A stretch of 64,000 nt of DNA from Actinomadura macrotermitis (GCF_009604375.1 NZ_WEGH01000006.1:248001-312000); one strand, 5' to 3'; counted from the first letter of the stretch, positions 53,710-62,039 are shown. Notes: generated from the sequence alone by a model not told the origin. Numbers and translations: made by a program.

Positions 53710-55085
53710 TGGAAGAAGTCGTCGTACGCAGATCAGACACACCGGGCCGGCCGGTACGCACCGGAGTCCTCCTGGCGAAGAACGGGGCCTCGCTGAAGGT
53801 CCGCTGGGAAGACGACGGGCAGGAGGAGACCGTCCGGATCAGCGCCACGACGACGTTCGCCGTCCGCGGCTCCCTGCGCCACCAGTGGCTGGCCGACCCC
53901 GAGAAGTCGGCGGCCCTCATCACCGAGCGGCTCGAACTGGACCCGCTCGACCTGGTTCTGGAGGTGCTGCGCGACTCGCTGTCCGCGCTGGACGCCACCG
54001 CGATCAAGGAGCAGCTCAAGCAGTACGGCGCCACCGCCGAAAGCCTCGACGCCGCCTGGAAGCGGGTCCAGAACAGGCTGAAGACGCTGCCCGAGGTCCG
54101 GGTGAAGAAGAACAAGTACCGCTGGATCGGCCCCCGCGACACCGCCCCCGAAACCCCGGTCGAGTCCGCCCCGCCGGTAAAGCCCGCCCCGGCCGTGCGG
54201 ACAGTGCCCGGCGCGCTCCAGAAGGCGCTCGGTTCCGCGGACCTGCCCGCTCTCATGAGCAAGCCGCTGGCGACCGGCGTCCGCCTCGGTCAGGCGCGCG
54301 ACGCCGAGATCGACCGTCTCCTGTCCTCGCTGCCGAAAAAGGAACGCACCGCGCTGCTCTTGGCGCGCCCCCAGCCCTCCCCCACCACTGACAACCCGGA
54401 CGTGGCGGCGTCCGTCGGCGCCGACACCCTGACCAAGCTGCTCAACGACGCCGCCGACGAGATCCGCGACGCCGCCTCTGCCGAGAAACGCACCGCCGGC
54501 CTGTGGCTGCTGCGCCGCACGGTCGCCGTCCAGGGCGCGCAGGCCCCCGCCCCGGACGCCCTGATCGCCCTCGCCTCCCTGCTGGCGATGGACGCACCCG
54601 GCGCCCTGGACACCCTCGATGAGATCACGCGCACTCTGAGCGCCCGGCTGCGCGGCACGCGCGCGTCCGTCGACCTCACCGCGCTCGCCCGCCTCGCCGC
54701 CAGGCTCCCGCTCACCACGGGCGGCGGACGGGCCGCGCTCCTGACCGCGGTGGCCGACCTGTGGCCCGACCAGATCACCGACACCGCGTGGTGGCGCGAC
54801 GTCCCCGCCACCGTCCTGGCCGAGGCGGACGGCCCGGTGGAGCAGCTGCTCCGCCGCCCCGAGATCGCCGAGACGGTGGTCGCCCCTCTCGTCCGGCGCG
54901 AGCTGAGCGGCGTGACCACCCGGGACCGCCTCGCCGGCCTGCTGGGCCTGCCGAACGCCTTCGTCAAGTACCTGGAACCTGCCGAGGTGGCCGCCGCCTT
55001 CCGCCGCGTGGCGGAAGGCGACCCCTGCACCGAGTCCTGGCTGGCGGCCCTGGAACGCCCCGAACGCCAGAAGTCCGGCGAGTAA
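53709..55085 (+). CDS. Uncharacterised protein adjoining the DNA methylase gene
   Basis: The 458-residue protein has an N-terminal SH3-like beta-barrel (GVLLAKNGASLKVRWEDDGQ then TVRISATTTFAVRG). A helical region typical of DNA- or protein-binding folds follows (LKQYGATAESLDAAWKRVQNRLKTLPEV then RVKKNKYRWIGPR), and a long alpha-solenoid-like region of leucine-rich helices makes up the rest. It probably uses the GTG at 53709 without a leader. It ends seven bases from the stop of the convergent methylase gene and may belong to the same locus. No known family was recognised. Confidence 0.65.
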   Translation: MEEVVVRRSDTPGRPVRTGVLLAKNGASLKVRWEDDGQEETVRISATTTFAVRGSLRHQWLADPEKSAALITERLELDPLDLVLEVLRDSLSALDATAIKEQLKQYGATAESLDAAWKRVQNRLKTLPEVRVKKNKYRWIGPRDTAPETPVESAPPVKPAPAVRTVPGALQKALGSADLPALMSKPLATGVRLGQARDAEIDRLLSSLPKKERTALLLARPQPSPTTDNPDVAASVGADTLTKLLNDAADEIRDAASAEKRTAGLWLLRRTVAVQGAQAPAPDALIALASLLAMDAPGALDTLDEITRTLSARLRGTRASVDLTALARLAARLPLTTGGGRAALLTAVADLWPDQITDTAWWRDVPATVLAEADGPVEQLLRRPEIAETVVAPLVRRELSGVTTRDRLAGLLGLPNAFVKYLEPAEVAAAFRRVAEGDPCTESWLAALERPERQKSGE

Positions 55086-55092
55086 GAGCAGG

Positions 55093-57111
55093 TCAGCGGC
55101 CCTCTGCCGGGCGCAGGCCGGCGTCCACCAGGCCGTCGGTGATGAGCTGCGCCAGGTCACCGCCGATCTCGGCGGCCTGGCGCAGCTTCACTGTGAACTC
55201 GGCGAGGCGGCGGAAGGCGTCGCCGTAGCGGCGCTGGTCGTCGACGGGCAGCATCGGGATCTCGGCGCGGCGGATATCCACCCGGTACGACGACGACAGC
55301 GGCGAGTAGTGCCGCAGGTTGACCGAGCCGCGCAGGACCCCGGCGAGGAAGTGCGGGTCGAGAGAGGCGGGCGCGGGGCGCAGCAGGAACAGGTTGCGGC
55401 CGAGGACCGCGCCCGGCTCGGTGACGACCTGCGCGGCGGGGGTACGGATGACGGCGGGGATGATGACGTCGCCGGACTGCACGATGACGAGTGCCTCGTC
55501 GTCCTCGGGCTCCTTCAGAACGTGTGATGGGGGGCGTCCGTTCAGGACGTCCTCGGAGGTCAGCACGCGCCGCAGGCCGCCGCCGGTCTCCCCGGCCTCG
55601 GCGGTGACGAGCCGCGTCGGCGCCTGGTGGATGGTGAGCAGGCCCATGCGGGCCAGTTCGGAGATCGGCAGCGCTGGGACGTCGAAGGGCGCGGCGGCCG
55701 TCTCGATGTCGGGGAGCAGGCCGGGCAGGGCGGCCAGCAGGTCCAGGGTCGCGGCGCGGTGCTCGGCGATCTGCTCGGCGGGCGGGGCGGCGGCGAGCGG
55801 GGTGAGGTGGCGGGCCGGGGTGAGGTCGACCTCCTCGTCCAGCAGGTCGATGATGCGGACGGCGCGGGCGCGGCCGGGCTCGTCGAGGTCGCCTTCGGGA
55901 TCGGCGGTGAAACGCCGCCAGGCGTCCAAGGCCTGCGCGACGTAGTCGCCTGACGTCTCGGCCATGAGGACCTGGCTCGGCGGGCGTTCGGTGGGGTCGG
56001 GGCGGCGTAGCACCCACAGGTTGAGCGGAACGGCCATGTTCGGGACGGCGCCGAGCGGGAGGGTGACCACCGCGCGCAGGGTCCCGCGGCGCAGGAGTTG
56101 CAGGCGGATGCGGCGGCCAGCGCGGCGGTCGGCGGCGGCCGGTGGCATGAGGACGACGGCCAGGCCGCCGGGTCTGCAGTGAGCCAGGGCGTGCTGGACC
56201 CAGGCGAGCTCGGGTTCGGTGCGCGGCGGCAGGCCGTACTCCCAGCGCGGGTCGGCCGTCAGGTCGGCGTAGCCCCAGTTGCGGTCGTTAAAGGGCGGCG
56301 CGGTGGCGACGAGATCGGCCTCGATGGTTGGAAAGGCGTCCTCGCGCAAGGAGTCGCCCACGCGGATCTCGGCGTCGTCGGTGCGCAGGGCCAAGCGGAG
56401 GGCGGTCAGGCGGGCCAGGGTCTCGTCTAGTTCCTGACCGAGCATCCGCCGGGGCGCGATGTGGTCGAGTGCGCCGAGGAGGAAGCCGCCGGAGCCGCAG
56501 GCGGGGTCGAAGACGGTCTGGGCCTCCCCCGCCAGCAGGACTGCGAGGCGGGCGACATCCGGTGGCGTCTCGTACATGCGGCGCCGGTGCAGGTCCAGAT
56601 AGCGCTCGCGGAGGAACTTGAAGGTCTCCTGGGGGCCGCGTTCGGCGGCGAGGTCCGCCAGCCGGCGCACCACCGGGACGTGCTCGGCGGGCAGGGCTGC
56701 GGGGAACGCCGGTCCACCCGGCAAGCCGTGCGCGACGGCCAGAACGGCGGCGGGCAGCTTCTCGGCGACATGATCGTCAGATTCGCCGGCAAGGGACGGC
56801 CAGCCCCTGGGCTCGCGGTGCAGGTAGAGCAGGAAGGCGCCGGCGAAGGCGAGCACGTCGGCCAGCTCGACCTCGTCGGCGATCTTGCGCAGGTCGTGCC
56901 AGAGGTGCTCGTCACTGGTCGCGCCGCTGAGCTTGCCCTGTGCGCGCAGCCACTCCTGCACCTCGGCGAGGGAGAAGGACGGGCTGGAGGCGGTGCCGCC
57001 GACCGGCTGAGGGAAGTCGTCGTGCCGCTTGCGCCAGTTGCTGACCGCCGCCCGGCCGACCGCGGCCAGCCGGGCGATGTCGGCGGCGGTCACCGTCGCG
57101 TCCTGTGGCAC
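55093..57111 (-). CDS. N6-adenine DNA methylase with fused specificity domain (HsdM/type IIG-like)
   Basis: The 672-residue protein starts with a helix-turn-helix (VTAADIARLAAVGRAAVSNWRKRHDDFPQPVGG). The SAM-binding motif I is VFDPACGSGGFLLGAL (aspartate near residue 202). Catalytic motif IV reads ATAPPFNDRNWG at residues 269-280: the first residue of the usual N/D-P-P-F/Y is alanine (A271). A target-recognition-like C-terminal domain follows (SELARMGLLTIHQAPTRL, FLLRPAPASLDPHFLAGVLRGS, RRAEIPMLPV). No separate restriction gene is adjacent. The GTG start at 57111 follows GAGGAG; the longer ORF to 57210 is unlikely. Confidence 0.8.
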   Translation of the reverse strand: MPQDATVTAADIARLAAVGRAAVSNWRKRHDDFPQPVGGTASSPSFSLAEVQEWLRAQGKLSGATSDEHLWHDLRKIADEVELADVLAFAGAFLLYLHREPRGWPSLAGESDDHVAEKLPAAVLAVAHGLPGGPAFPAALPAEHVPVVRRLADLAAERGPQETFKFLRERYLDLHRRRMYETPPDVARLAVLLAGEAQTVFDPACGSGGFLLGALDHIAPRRMLGQELDETLARLTALRLALRTDDAEIRVGDSLREDAFPTIEADLVATAPPFNDRNWGYADLTADPRWEYGLPPRTEPELAWVQHALAHCRPGGLAVVLMPPAAADRRAGRRIRLQLLRRGTLRAVVTLPLGAVPNMAVPLNLWVLRRPDPTERPPSQVLMAETSGDYVAQALDAWRRFTADPEGDLDEPGRARAVRIIDLLDEEVDLTPARHLTPLAAAPPAEQIAEHRAATLDLLAALPGLLPDIETAAAPFDVPALPISELARMGLLTIHQAPTRLVTAEAGETGGGLRRVLTSEDVLNGRPPSHVLKEPEDDEALVIVQSGDVIIPAVIRTPAAQVVTEPGAVLGRNLFLLRPAPASLDPHFLAGVLRGSVNLRHYSPLSSSYRVDIRRAEIPMLPVDDQRRYGDAFRRLAEFTVKLRQAAEIGGDLAQLITDGLVDAGLRPAEGR

Positions 57112-57676
57112 AAAGGCTCCTCGGCTCGGGCTCCGCTCGGCAGGCGGCGCGGGGCCCTTCACGCTACACGCCTTGCCCCCGGCAATCCGTACGAGGATCG
57201 TTGATCTCATTCACAGCTGTGGCACATGATCTGATGCTATTTGCCCGCACAGTTCCACAGAAGGCCGAACTCCGCGCGGCCTGTCTCACCAGGAAAAGCC
57301 GATCCCTCTCACTCAAGCAGGGAGACTGCCGCCCTCCCTCCTTTCATGATTCGACAAAACTGCTCAGTCGATGCACTCATCTAGCAGTGCACATGTGAAC
57401 ACTATTTCTCACGATCAGCTTAGTAAACTAAGATCACACCACTCGGCCACCTACGCCCAGCAGCTAGTGCGAGAGACTCTCGGCTCCACTGAACCGCCTG
57501 TCTCCCTGTCGCACGGTGACTCCTCAAGGGCCAGCCCCGCCTACATGCGCAGATGCCCCTTCCCGACCGACTGGCCACGCCTGGACAACATCACTCTCCG
57601 TCCTGTTCCGGCCATGCTCCTCACTCGTGGAGCACGGAGTTGTCAGGAAGAAGTAGGAGGAGAAGGGGGTGGTCGC
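57112..57676. promoter_or_regulatory. 565-bp AT-richer intergenic region with several dyads
   Basis: This gap is lower in GC than the genes around it and separates the methylase from the Crp operon. Palindromes: CACAGCTGTG (57212-57221), and CTTAGT-AA-ACTAAG (57419-57432). A loose TGTGA...TCACG dyad (57394-57398 and 57409-57413) resembles a Crp half-site pair, with a 10-bp instead of a 6-bp spacer. ORFs in this region have no coding signature. Promoters for both divergent genes must lie here. Confidence 0.5.
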
Positions 57677-58333
57677 ATGCACACAGAACTGCAGGGGCTG
57701 GGGCGGCTCTTGCCACCTCAGACGTGGAACAAGCTCCTGGCGGAAGGAGCAGCGCGCCGGTTCAGCGAAGGCGAGCTGTTGCTACGGCAGGGTGATGCGG
57801 GCACCCACGTGCTTCTTCTGACGTCAGGGCACATCAAGGTCACCCGGCTCGAGCCAGATGGCGAGGAGTTGCTACTCGCCGTGCGTGGCCCCGGCGAGGT
57901 GATCGGAGAGCTGGCGGTCCTCGACGAGTCGACGCGTTCGGCCAACGTGCTGGCTCTCACCCAGTGCATCACCTATGTGCTGGCAGCCTCGCGTTTTCGG
58001 CGGATCCTTACCGAGTTCGACGTCGAAGGCATGGTGTTGCGGCATGTGATCGGGAGATATCGCGAGGGCGAGGAGGTGCGGGCCGAACTCGCGGAACTGC
58101 CTGCCGAAGGGCGGGTGGCACGGGTCCTGCTGCGCTTCGCATCGGCGGTCGGCGGTCCCCGTCCCGTGCTCTGCCTCTCCCAAGACGAGCTGGCCGGTGC
58201 GGCCGGGCTGTCACGTGCGGCGTTCGCCGCCGAGCTGGGCAAGCTGCGTGAGCGGAACGTCGTGGCGACCGGCCGCCGCCGTGTCACCATCTGTGACCCC
58301 GCGAGGCTCCGTGAGACGTTGCCCAGCGGGTGA
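57677..58333 (+). CDS. Crp/Fnr-family cyclic-nucleotide-binding regulator
   Basis: The 218-residue protein has a cNMP-binding beta-roll (RRFSEGELLLRQGDAGTHVLLLTSGHIKVTRLEPDGEELLLAVRGPGEVIGELAVLDESTRSANVLAL). The GELAVLDESTRSA segment corresponds to the phosphate-binding cassette (consensus GE.A......RSA). A long connector helix and a C-terminal winged helix follow (CLSQDELAGAAGLSRAAFAAELGKLRERNVVATGRRRVTI). It should respond to a cyclic nucleotide and bind DNA. The ATG at 57677 has GGAGGAGAAGGGGG upstream. The next gene encodes a class III cyclase-like protein, so the two may form a signal/receptor pair. Confidence 0.85.
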   Translation: MHTELQGLGRLLPPQTWNKLLAEGAARRFSEGELLLRQGDAGTHVLLLTSGHIKVTRLEPDGEELLLAVRGPGEVIGELAVLDESTRSANVLALTQCITYVLAASRFRRILTEFDVEGMVLRHVIGRYREGEEVRAELAELPAEGRVARVLLRFASAVGGPRPVLCLSQDELAGAAGLSRAAFAAELGKLRERNVVATGRRRVTICDPARLRETLPSG

Positions 58334-58446
58334 CCGCGGCCTCATGGCCGTTGTGTCTTTTTCTGGACGGTCGCGTTCACCGCCAGGCCGCATCGTCGTG
58401 TCCGACCGGGAAGACAGGCTTCCCGTCCCCTCGTCGAAGGAGCACG

Positions 58447-59232
58447 ATGACCGGCACCACTGCCCTTCCCCCCTCCCGCGGTCTCCTGGCCGTCGACACC
58501 GTCGGCTTCACCCGCAACCCCGGCCGCCACCAGCCGGAGTTGAGCGCCGCGATCCCCGCCTTGCTCGAATCCGCGTTCACGCGATGCGGCCTCGCCGAGG
58601 TCTGGGCGGCGCGCTGCTTCCCGCGCGGCACCGGCGACGGCTACCTCATCGGAGTGCCGCACGAGCACACCCCGTACCTGATCACGCCACTGCTGGACGC
58701 GCTCCAAGCGGTTCTGGAAGAGCAGGACCGGCACCTGCGCGCCCGCGACCGCGATCTGCGGATGCGCCTGCGGGTGGCCGTGCACTTGGGGTCCGTCCCC
58801 CATACCGGCACCGATCAGGACGGCATCGGCACACCGACGAACGACACCTTCCGGCTGCTGGACTCCGACCCTGTCCGGCAGGCCGTCAAGGACAGCAACC
58901 CCGACGTCACACTGCTCGCCGCCATCGTGTCGCAGCGCGTCTTCGAGGACGTGGTCCGCGCCGGCTACACCGGCACGCTGCATCCCGACCGCCTCGACTA
59001 CGTGACCGCGGAGGTCGCTGAGAAGGACTTCGCCCAGCCCGCCTGGCTGTACGTGCCGAAGCCCTCCCGGCTGCCCGCGGCCGCCACGGCCACGCCGCCG
59101 CCCGGGTCGCCGAACGCGGAGGCCGGGCAGGCGGCGCCGAGCGGCACCACCATCCACGGGAACGTCGGGACCTCGTTGTCAGGCGGGACGTTCGGCAGCG
59201 GCCTCACCATCAACGGCGGTGACGTGCGGTGA
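58447..59232 (+). CDS. Class III nucleotide-cyclase-like protein with C-terminal amyloid-like motif
   Basis: The 261-residue protein carries the class III cyclase pattern. The first metal aspartate is in LLAVDTVGFTRN (D17), the second in PRGTGDGYLIG (D64), then RLRVAVHLGSV, and the transition-state pair is in GTPTNDTFRLLD (N132, R136). The purine-specifying lysine position, normally before the GD, appears as R60. This resembles cyclases with altered base choice, such as Pycsar enzymes. After residue 225 comes a low-complexity linker, and residues 234-255 form a glycine/serine-rich motif repeated at the N-terminus of the next protein. GAAGGAG precedes the ATG. The next GTG overlaps its stop. 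Confidence 0.72.
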   Translation: MTGTTALPPSRGLLAVDTVGFTRNPGRHQPELSAAIPALLESAFTRCGLAEVWAARCFPRGTGDGYLIGVPHEHTPYLITPLLDALQAVLEEQDRHLRARDRDLRMRLRVAVHLGSVPHTGTDQDGIGTPTNDTFRLLDSDPVRQAVKDSNPDVTLLAAIVSQRVFEDVVRAGYTGTLHPDRLDYVTAEVAEKDFAQPAWLYVPKPSRLPAAATATPPPGSPNAEAGQAAPSGTTIHGNVGTSLSGGTFGSGLTINGGDVR

Positions 59233-61175
59233 CGCAGACGACGATCCAGGGCGGCGTCGGCGTCTCGGTCTCTGGCGGCTCCGTGGAGGGCGACCTTCAC
59301 ATCACCCAGCAGACCGTGATCAAGCAGTTCCTGCGCCGCGTGCTCGACGACATCTCGCTCGACCCCGAGGCCGTGGCACGGGTGCGGCATGTCTGCGTCC
59401 CGACCGTGACCCTCGTGGCGGCCCGCGCGGCGCTGCGCGACCACGGCGCCGTCGCCCTGCTCGGCGAGGCGGGCGCCGGCCGTACGACGGCGGCGATCAC
59501 CCTCCTGGCGGAGCTAGAGGTGACGCCCCGGCCCGTCCTGCTGGACGAGGACGCCGGCCCCACCGACATCGAACGGGGACACGGCTACATCCTGGACCTG
59601 CAGGCCTCCTGGGAGCGGTCGAGCCCGCGGACCGGTCTCTGGGTGCACAACCTGGTGGCCCGGGCCAAGGAGACGGGCTGCCCGCTGATCGTCCGGTCGC
59701 GGGAGCCCGACTGGCGCGCGCTCGGTCTCGATTCGCACGTCGTTCCCGCGCTGCCCGCCGAGGCCGCGCCCGGCCTGGACGTCCTGCGCTCCCATCTCAA
59801 GGAGCTCACCGGCCAGGAGACCGCCGACGACTGGGCCCACCGTGTCCCGGTCAGGCAGCGGATGGCGCAGGCGAGGCCGCCGGACGCGGTCCGCCTGGCC
59901 AAGATCATCGATAACGTCCTGCGGCTGGGGACCTCCGGGCCGGACCCGACCGCCGACGCGCTGGCCGCCTACGCCAACTGGAGCGACGACCTCGCCGCCC
60001 GGTTCCGGGACACCAACGGCACCAGCGATCCCGTCAACGGGCAGCGCCGGGCCCTGCTCATCGCGATCGCCGTGCTCGACGGCGCACCGGCCTCGACCAT
60101 CTTCGGCGCCGCGGCCGACCTGACGAAGCGGGTCGAGCTCCAGCCGCCTCCCGGAGGCGCCCTCGTCGGCCCCGGAATCCGGGAACTGGCCACCGAGGCC
60201 CACGCGGAACTCCAGGAGGGATGTATCCGCTTCACCCGGCCTTCGTATGCCGAATCGGTCCTGGACTATGTGTGGAGCGAACGCTCCCACCTGCTGCCGG
60301 TCCTCCGGAAGTGGATGGAGGATCTGCCGTCACCGGCGGACGAGGCCACCGCGCGGGCGACCGACAGCCTCACAGGGCTGGCGCTGCGCCACGGCGACGC
60401 CGGCCTGGTCGCCTCGGCCGCCTACGCCTGGGCGCAGAAGGACCAGAAGACGCGCCCCCATGCCGTCACCGCGCTGACCGCCGCCGCGCTCAGCGAACGC
60501 ACCGGACGTGAGATCCGGCAGCGGATGTACGACTGGTCCCGTTCGGCGTCCGCTCCCGAGGCGGTCCACCTGACGGTCGCGGAGGTCTGCGCCGGTCCGC
60601 TCGCCCAGACGTTCCCGCAGATCGCCCTCACCCGGCTCCGGCATCTGGCGGTCCGCTCGAACGAGCGGGTCAAGGAGGCGAGCATTCAATCGCTCCTCTC
60701 CCTGGCCCAGGACCGCCGGTTGCGGCGGCCGGTGCTGCGCGAGATCACCGACTGGGCCGAGGGCGAGGAGCCGCGCCGTTCGACCGGGTTGCGCGCCTTC
60801 CTGCGTCTCGCCCGGCTGCGCGCCGAGGAGCGCGTCCTACTTCTTCCCGAACGACCCGGAGCCGAGACCGCCCTTCTCGGGAGGCTCTGGCGGACGGTCC
60901 TGCGCGAGCGGGAACTGCAGGACGTCACCGGCCGGGTGGCCGCGGGCTGGCTGGAGGCGGCGTTCCTGGGCCGGGCGCCCGCGGGTCAGGTCGTCGACGT
61001 CTTCGCCCGTACCTGTCAGACCAGCATCGACCTGGCGAACCTGACCGAAACGGTCCTGGAGTGGATGCGCACCGCCCCTGCCGAGGGCGACCGCAAGCCC
61101 TTGGCCGTGGAACTCCTCGCGCAGGGACGTGACCGGGTGCAGGCCCGGATGAACATCGATCAGGAGAGCCGATGA
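59229..61175 (+). CDS. P-loop (STAND-like) NTPase with N-terminal amyloid-like motif
   Basis: The 648-residue protein begins with a motif matching the cyclase C-terminus (TTIQGGVG at 4-11, VSVSGG at 12-17, DLHI at 22-25). A P-loop module follows: GAVALLGEAGAGRTTAAITLL, where the Walker A lysine is arginine (R85), then LLDEDAGPTDIERGHGYILDL, and SRE in LIVRSREPDWR as a sensor-like element. The C-terminal 400 residues are helical repeats (ALTAAALSERTGREIRQRMYDW, LRHLAVRSNERVKEASIQSLL), fitting a STAND-type sensor arm. Start GTG overlaps the cyclase stop; end overlaps the next gene. The NLR-like architecture is inferred. Confidence 0.68.
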   Translation: MTQTTIQGGVGVSVSGGSVEGDLHITQQTVIKQFLRRVLDDISLDPEAVARVRHVCVPTVTLVAARAALRDHGAVALLGEAGAGRTTAAITLLAELEVTPRPVLLDEDAGPTDIERGHGYILDLQASWERSSPRTGLWVHNLVARAKETGCPLIVRSREPDWRALGLDSHVVPALPAEAAPGLDVLRSHLKELTGQETADDWAHRVPVRQRMAQARPPDAVRLAKIIDNVLRLGTSGPDPTADALAAYANWSDDLAARFRDTNGTSDPVNGQRRALLIAIAVLDGAPASTIFGAAADLTKRVELQPPPGGALVGPGIRELATEAHAELQEGCIRFTRPSYAESVLDYVWSERSHLLPVLRKWMEDLPSPADEATARATDSLTGLALRHGDAGLVASAAYAWAQKDQKTRPHAVTALTAAALSERTGREIRQRMYDWSRSASAPEAVHLTVAEVCAGPLAQTFPQIALTRLRHLAVRSNERVKEASIQSLLSLAQDRRLRRPVLREITDWAEGEEPRRSTGLRAFLRLARLRAEERVLLLPERPGAETALLGRLWRTVLRERELQDVTGRVAAGWLEAAFLGRAPAGQVVDVFARTCQTSIDLANLTETVLEWMRTAPAEGDRKPLAVELLAQGRDRVQARMNIDQESR

Positions 61176-61996
61176 GACGACTGCTCGAAGCGCTGGCCCT
61201 TTGGCTGTCCGCCCTGGTGGCGCGCTTCTCCGATGAGCCCCCACAGCCTCGTGCCCCCATCTCCACCTGGTTCACTTCCAGGCTGCCAAGCTCGGTCCCC
61301 GAGGCCAGCTTCCAGGTCAAGGTCGGCATCACCTGGCCGCCGCTGAGCGTCGCACTCCCACCCGCACTGAAGGCCGCGGCCGAACAGCAGTTGCGGGACT
61401 GCATGGCCGACGAGCTCAAGAGGTTCTCGGTCCTGGAGGCCGGTGAGGCGGCGACGGCGGTCAACACCGTCCTGAACCGGCATCTCCGGCTGCCGTACGG
61501 GTCCGAGACGATCCGGCTGGTCTCCGCCGAAGCCGAGGTCGAGCCCGAACCGGGGGGCGTCGAACTGGCCGAGCGGCTCGAAGGACTGCGCCGGGACAAG
61601 TCCGCGGCGAACGTCGCCGGTCTCGCCGAGTTCGAACGGCTCCGCGTGCTCGCCGAACAGGTCCTCCCGAGCCCGGCGCTGATCAGGTTGTGGTGGATGA
61701 AGGGTGATCCCGCCCGCCTCCCCGAGATGGTCCAGATGGGGGACCTCTTCGAGCGGGCGTCGGCGCTCGTGCAGGGCCGGCCGACGCCCGCGTCACGCCA
61801 GGACCCGCTCGCGGAACTGTTCCAGGACCTCGTGCACGGCCTCCGCCCCACCGAACGGGAACTGCTGCCGGCACAGCTCCACCGGATCTTCCTCAGCTTC
61901 GAGCGGGCCGACCTGGCCGCCGCCCTCGAAACCCTGAACCGTCCGGCCGCGCACCCGGCGTCGGGCTTCAACGGCCATCCGACCACCGCGGGCTGA
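61172..61996 (+). CDS. Third component of the cyclase/NTPase operon, unknown function
   Basis: The 274-residue protein has a short hydrophobic N-terminal helix (LLEALALWLSALVARF, residues 4-19). A compact alpha/beta domain follows (ASFQVKVGITWPPLSVALPP, ELKRFSVLEAGEAATAVNTVLNRHLRLPYGSETIRLVSAEAEVE) that recalls SPFH/band-7-like modules. A helical tail makes up the rest. It overlaps the NTPase stop by four bases (ATGA), so all three genes are one translational unit. No enzymatic motif is seen. A membrane-associated partner or effector is a reasonable guess only. Confidence 0.6.
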   Translation: MRRLLEALALWLSALVARFSDEPPQPRAPISTWFTSRLPSSVPEASFQVKVGITWPPLSVALPPALKAAAEQQLRDCMADELKRFSVLEAGEAATAVNTVLNRHLRLPYGSETIRLVSAEAEVEPEPGGVELAERLEGLRRDKSAANVAGLAEFERLRVLAEQVLPSPALIRLWWMKGDPARLPEMVQMGDLFERASALVQGRPTPASRQDPLAELFQDLVHGLRPTERELLPAQLHRIFLSFERADLAAALETLNRPAAHPASGFNGHPTTAG

Positions 61997-62008
61997 CGCA
62001 TGAAAGTA

Positions 62009-62039
62009 GGAGGTGGTGTCGGCTGCCGACACCACCTCC
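62009..62039 (+). terminator. Hairpin closing the cyclase/NTPase operon
   Basis: A perfect 14-bp stem, GGAGGTGGTGTCGG with CCGACACCACCTCC, has a CTG loop, 12 bp after the stop. The 62040-62230 gap beyond it holds no convincing ORF; it must contain the promoter of the nuclease-helicase. Confidence 0.75.

Noticed and set aside
57371..57676. N-terminal extension of the Crp/Fnr protein
   Set aside because: The added 102 residues have no structure in common with the family and pass through an AT-rich region with dyads. The ATG at 57677 gives normal length.
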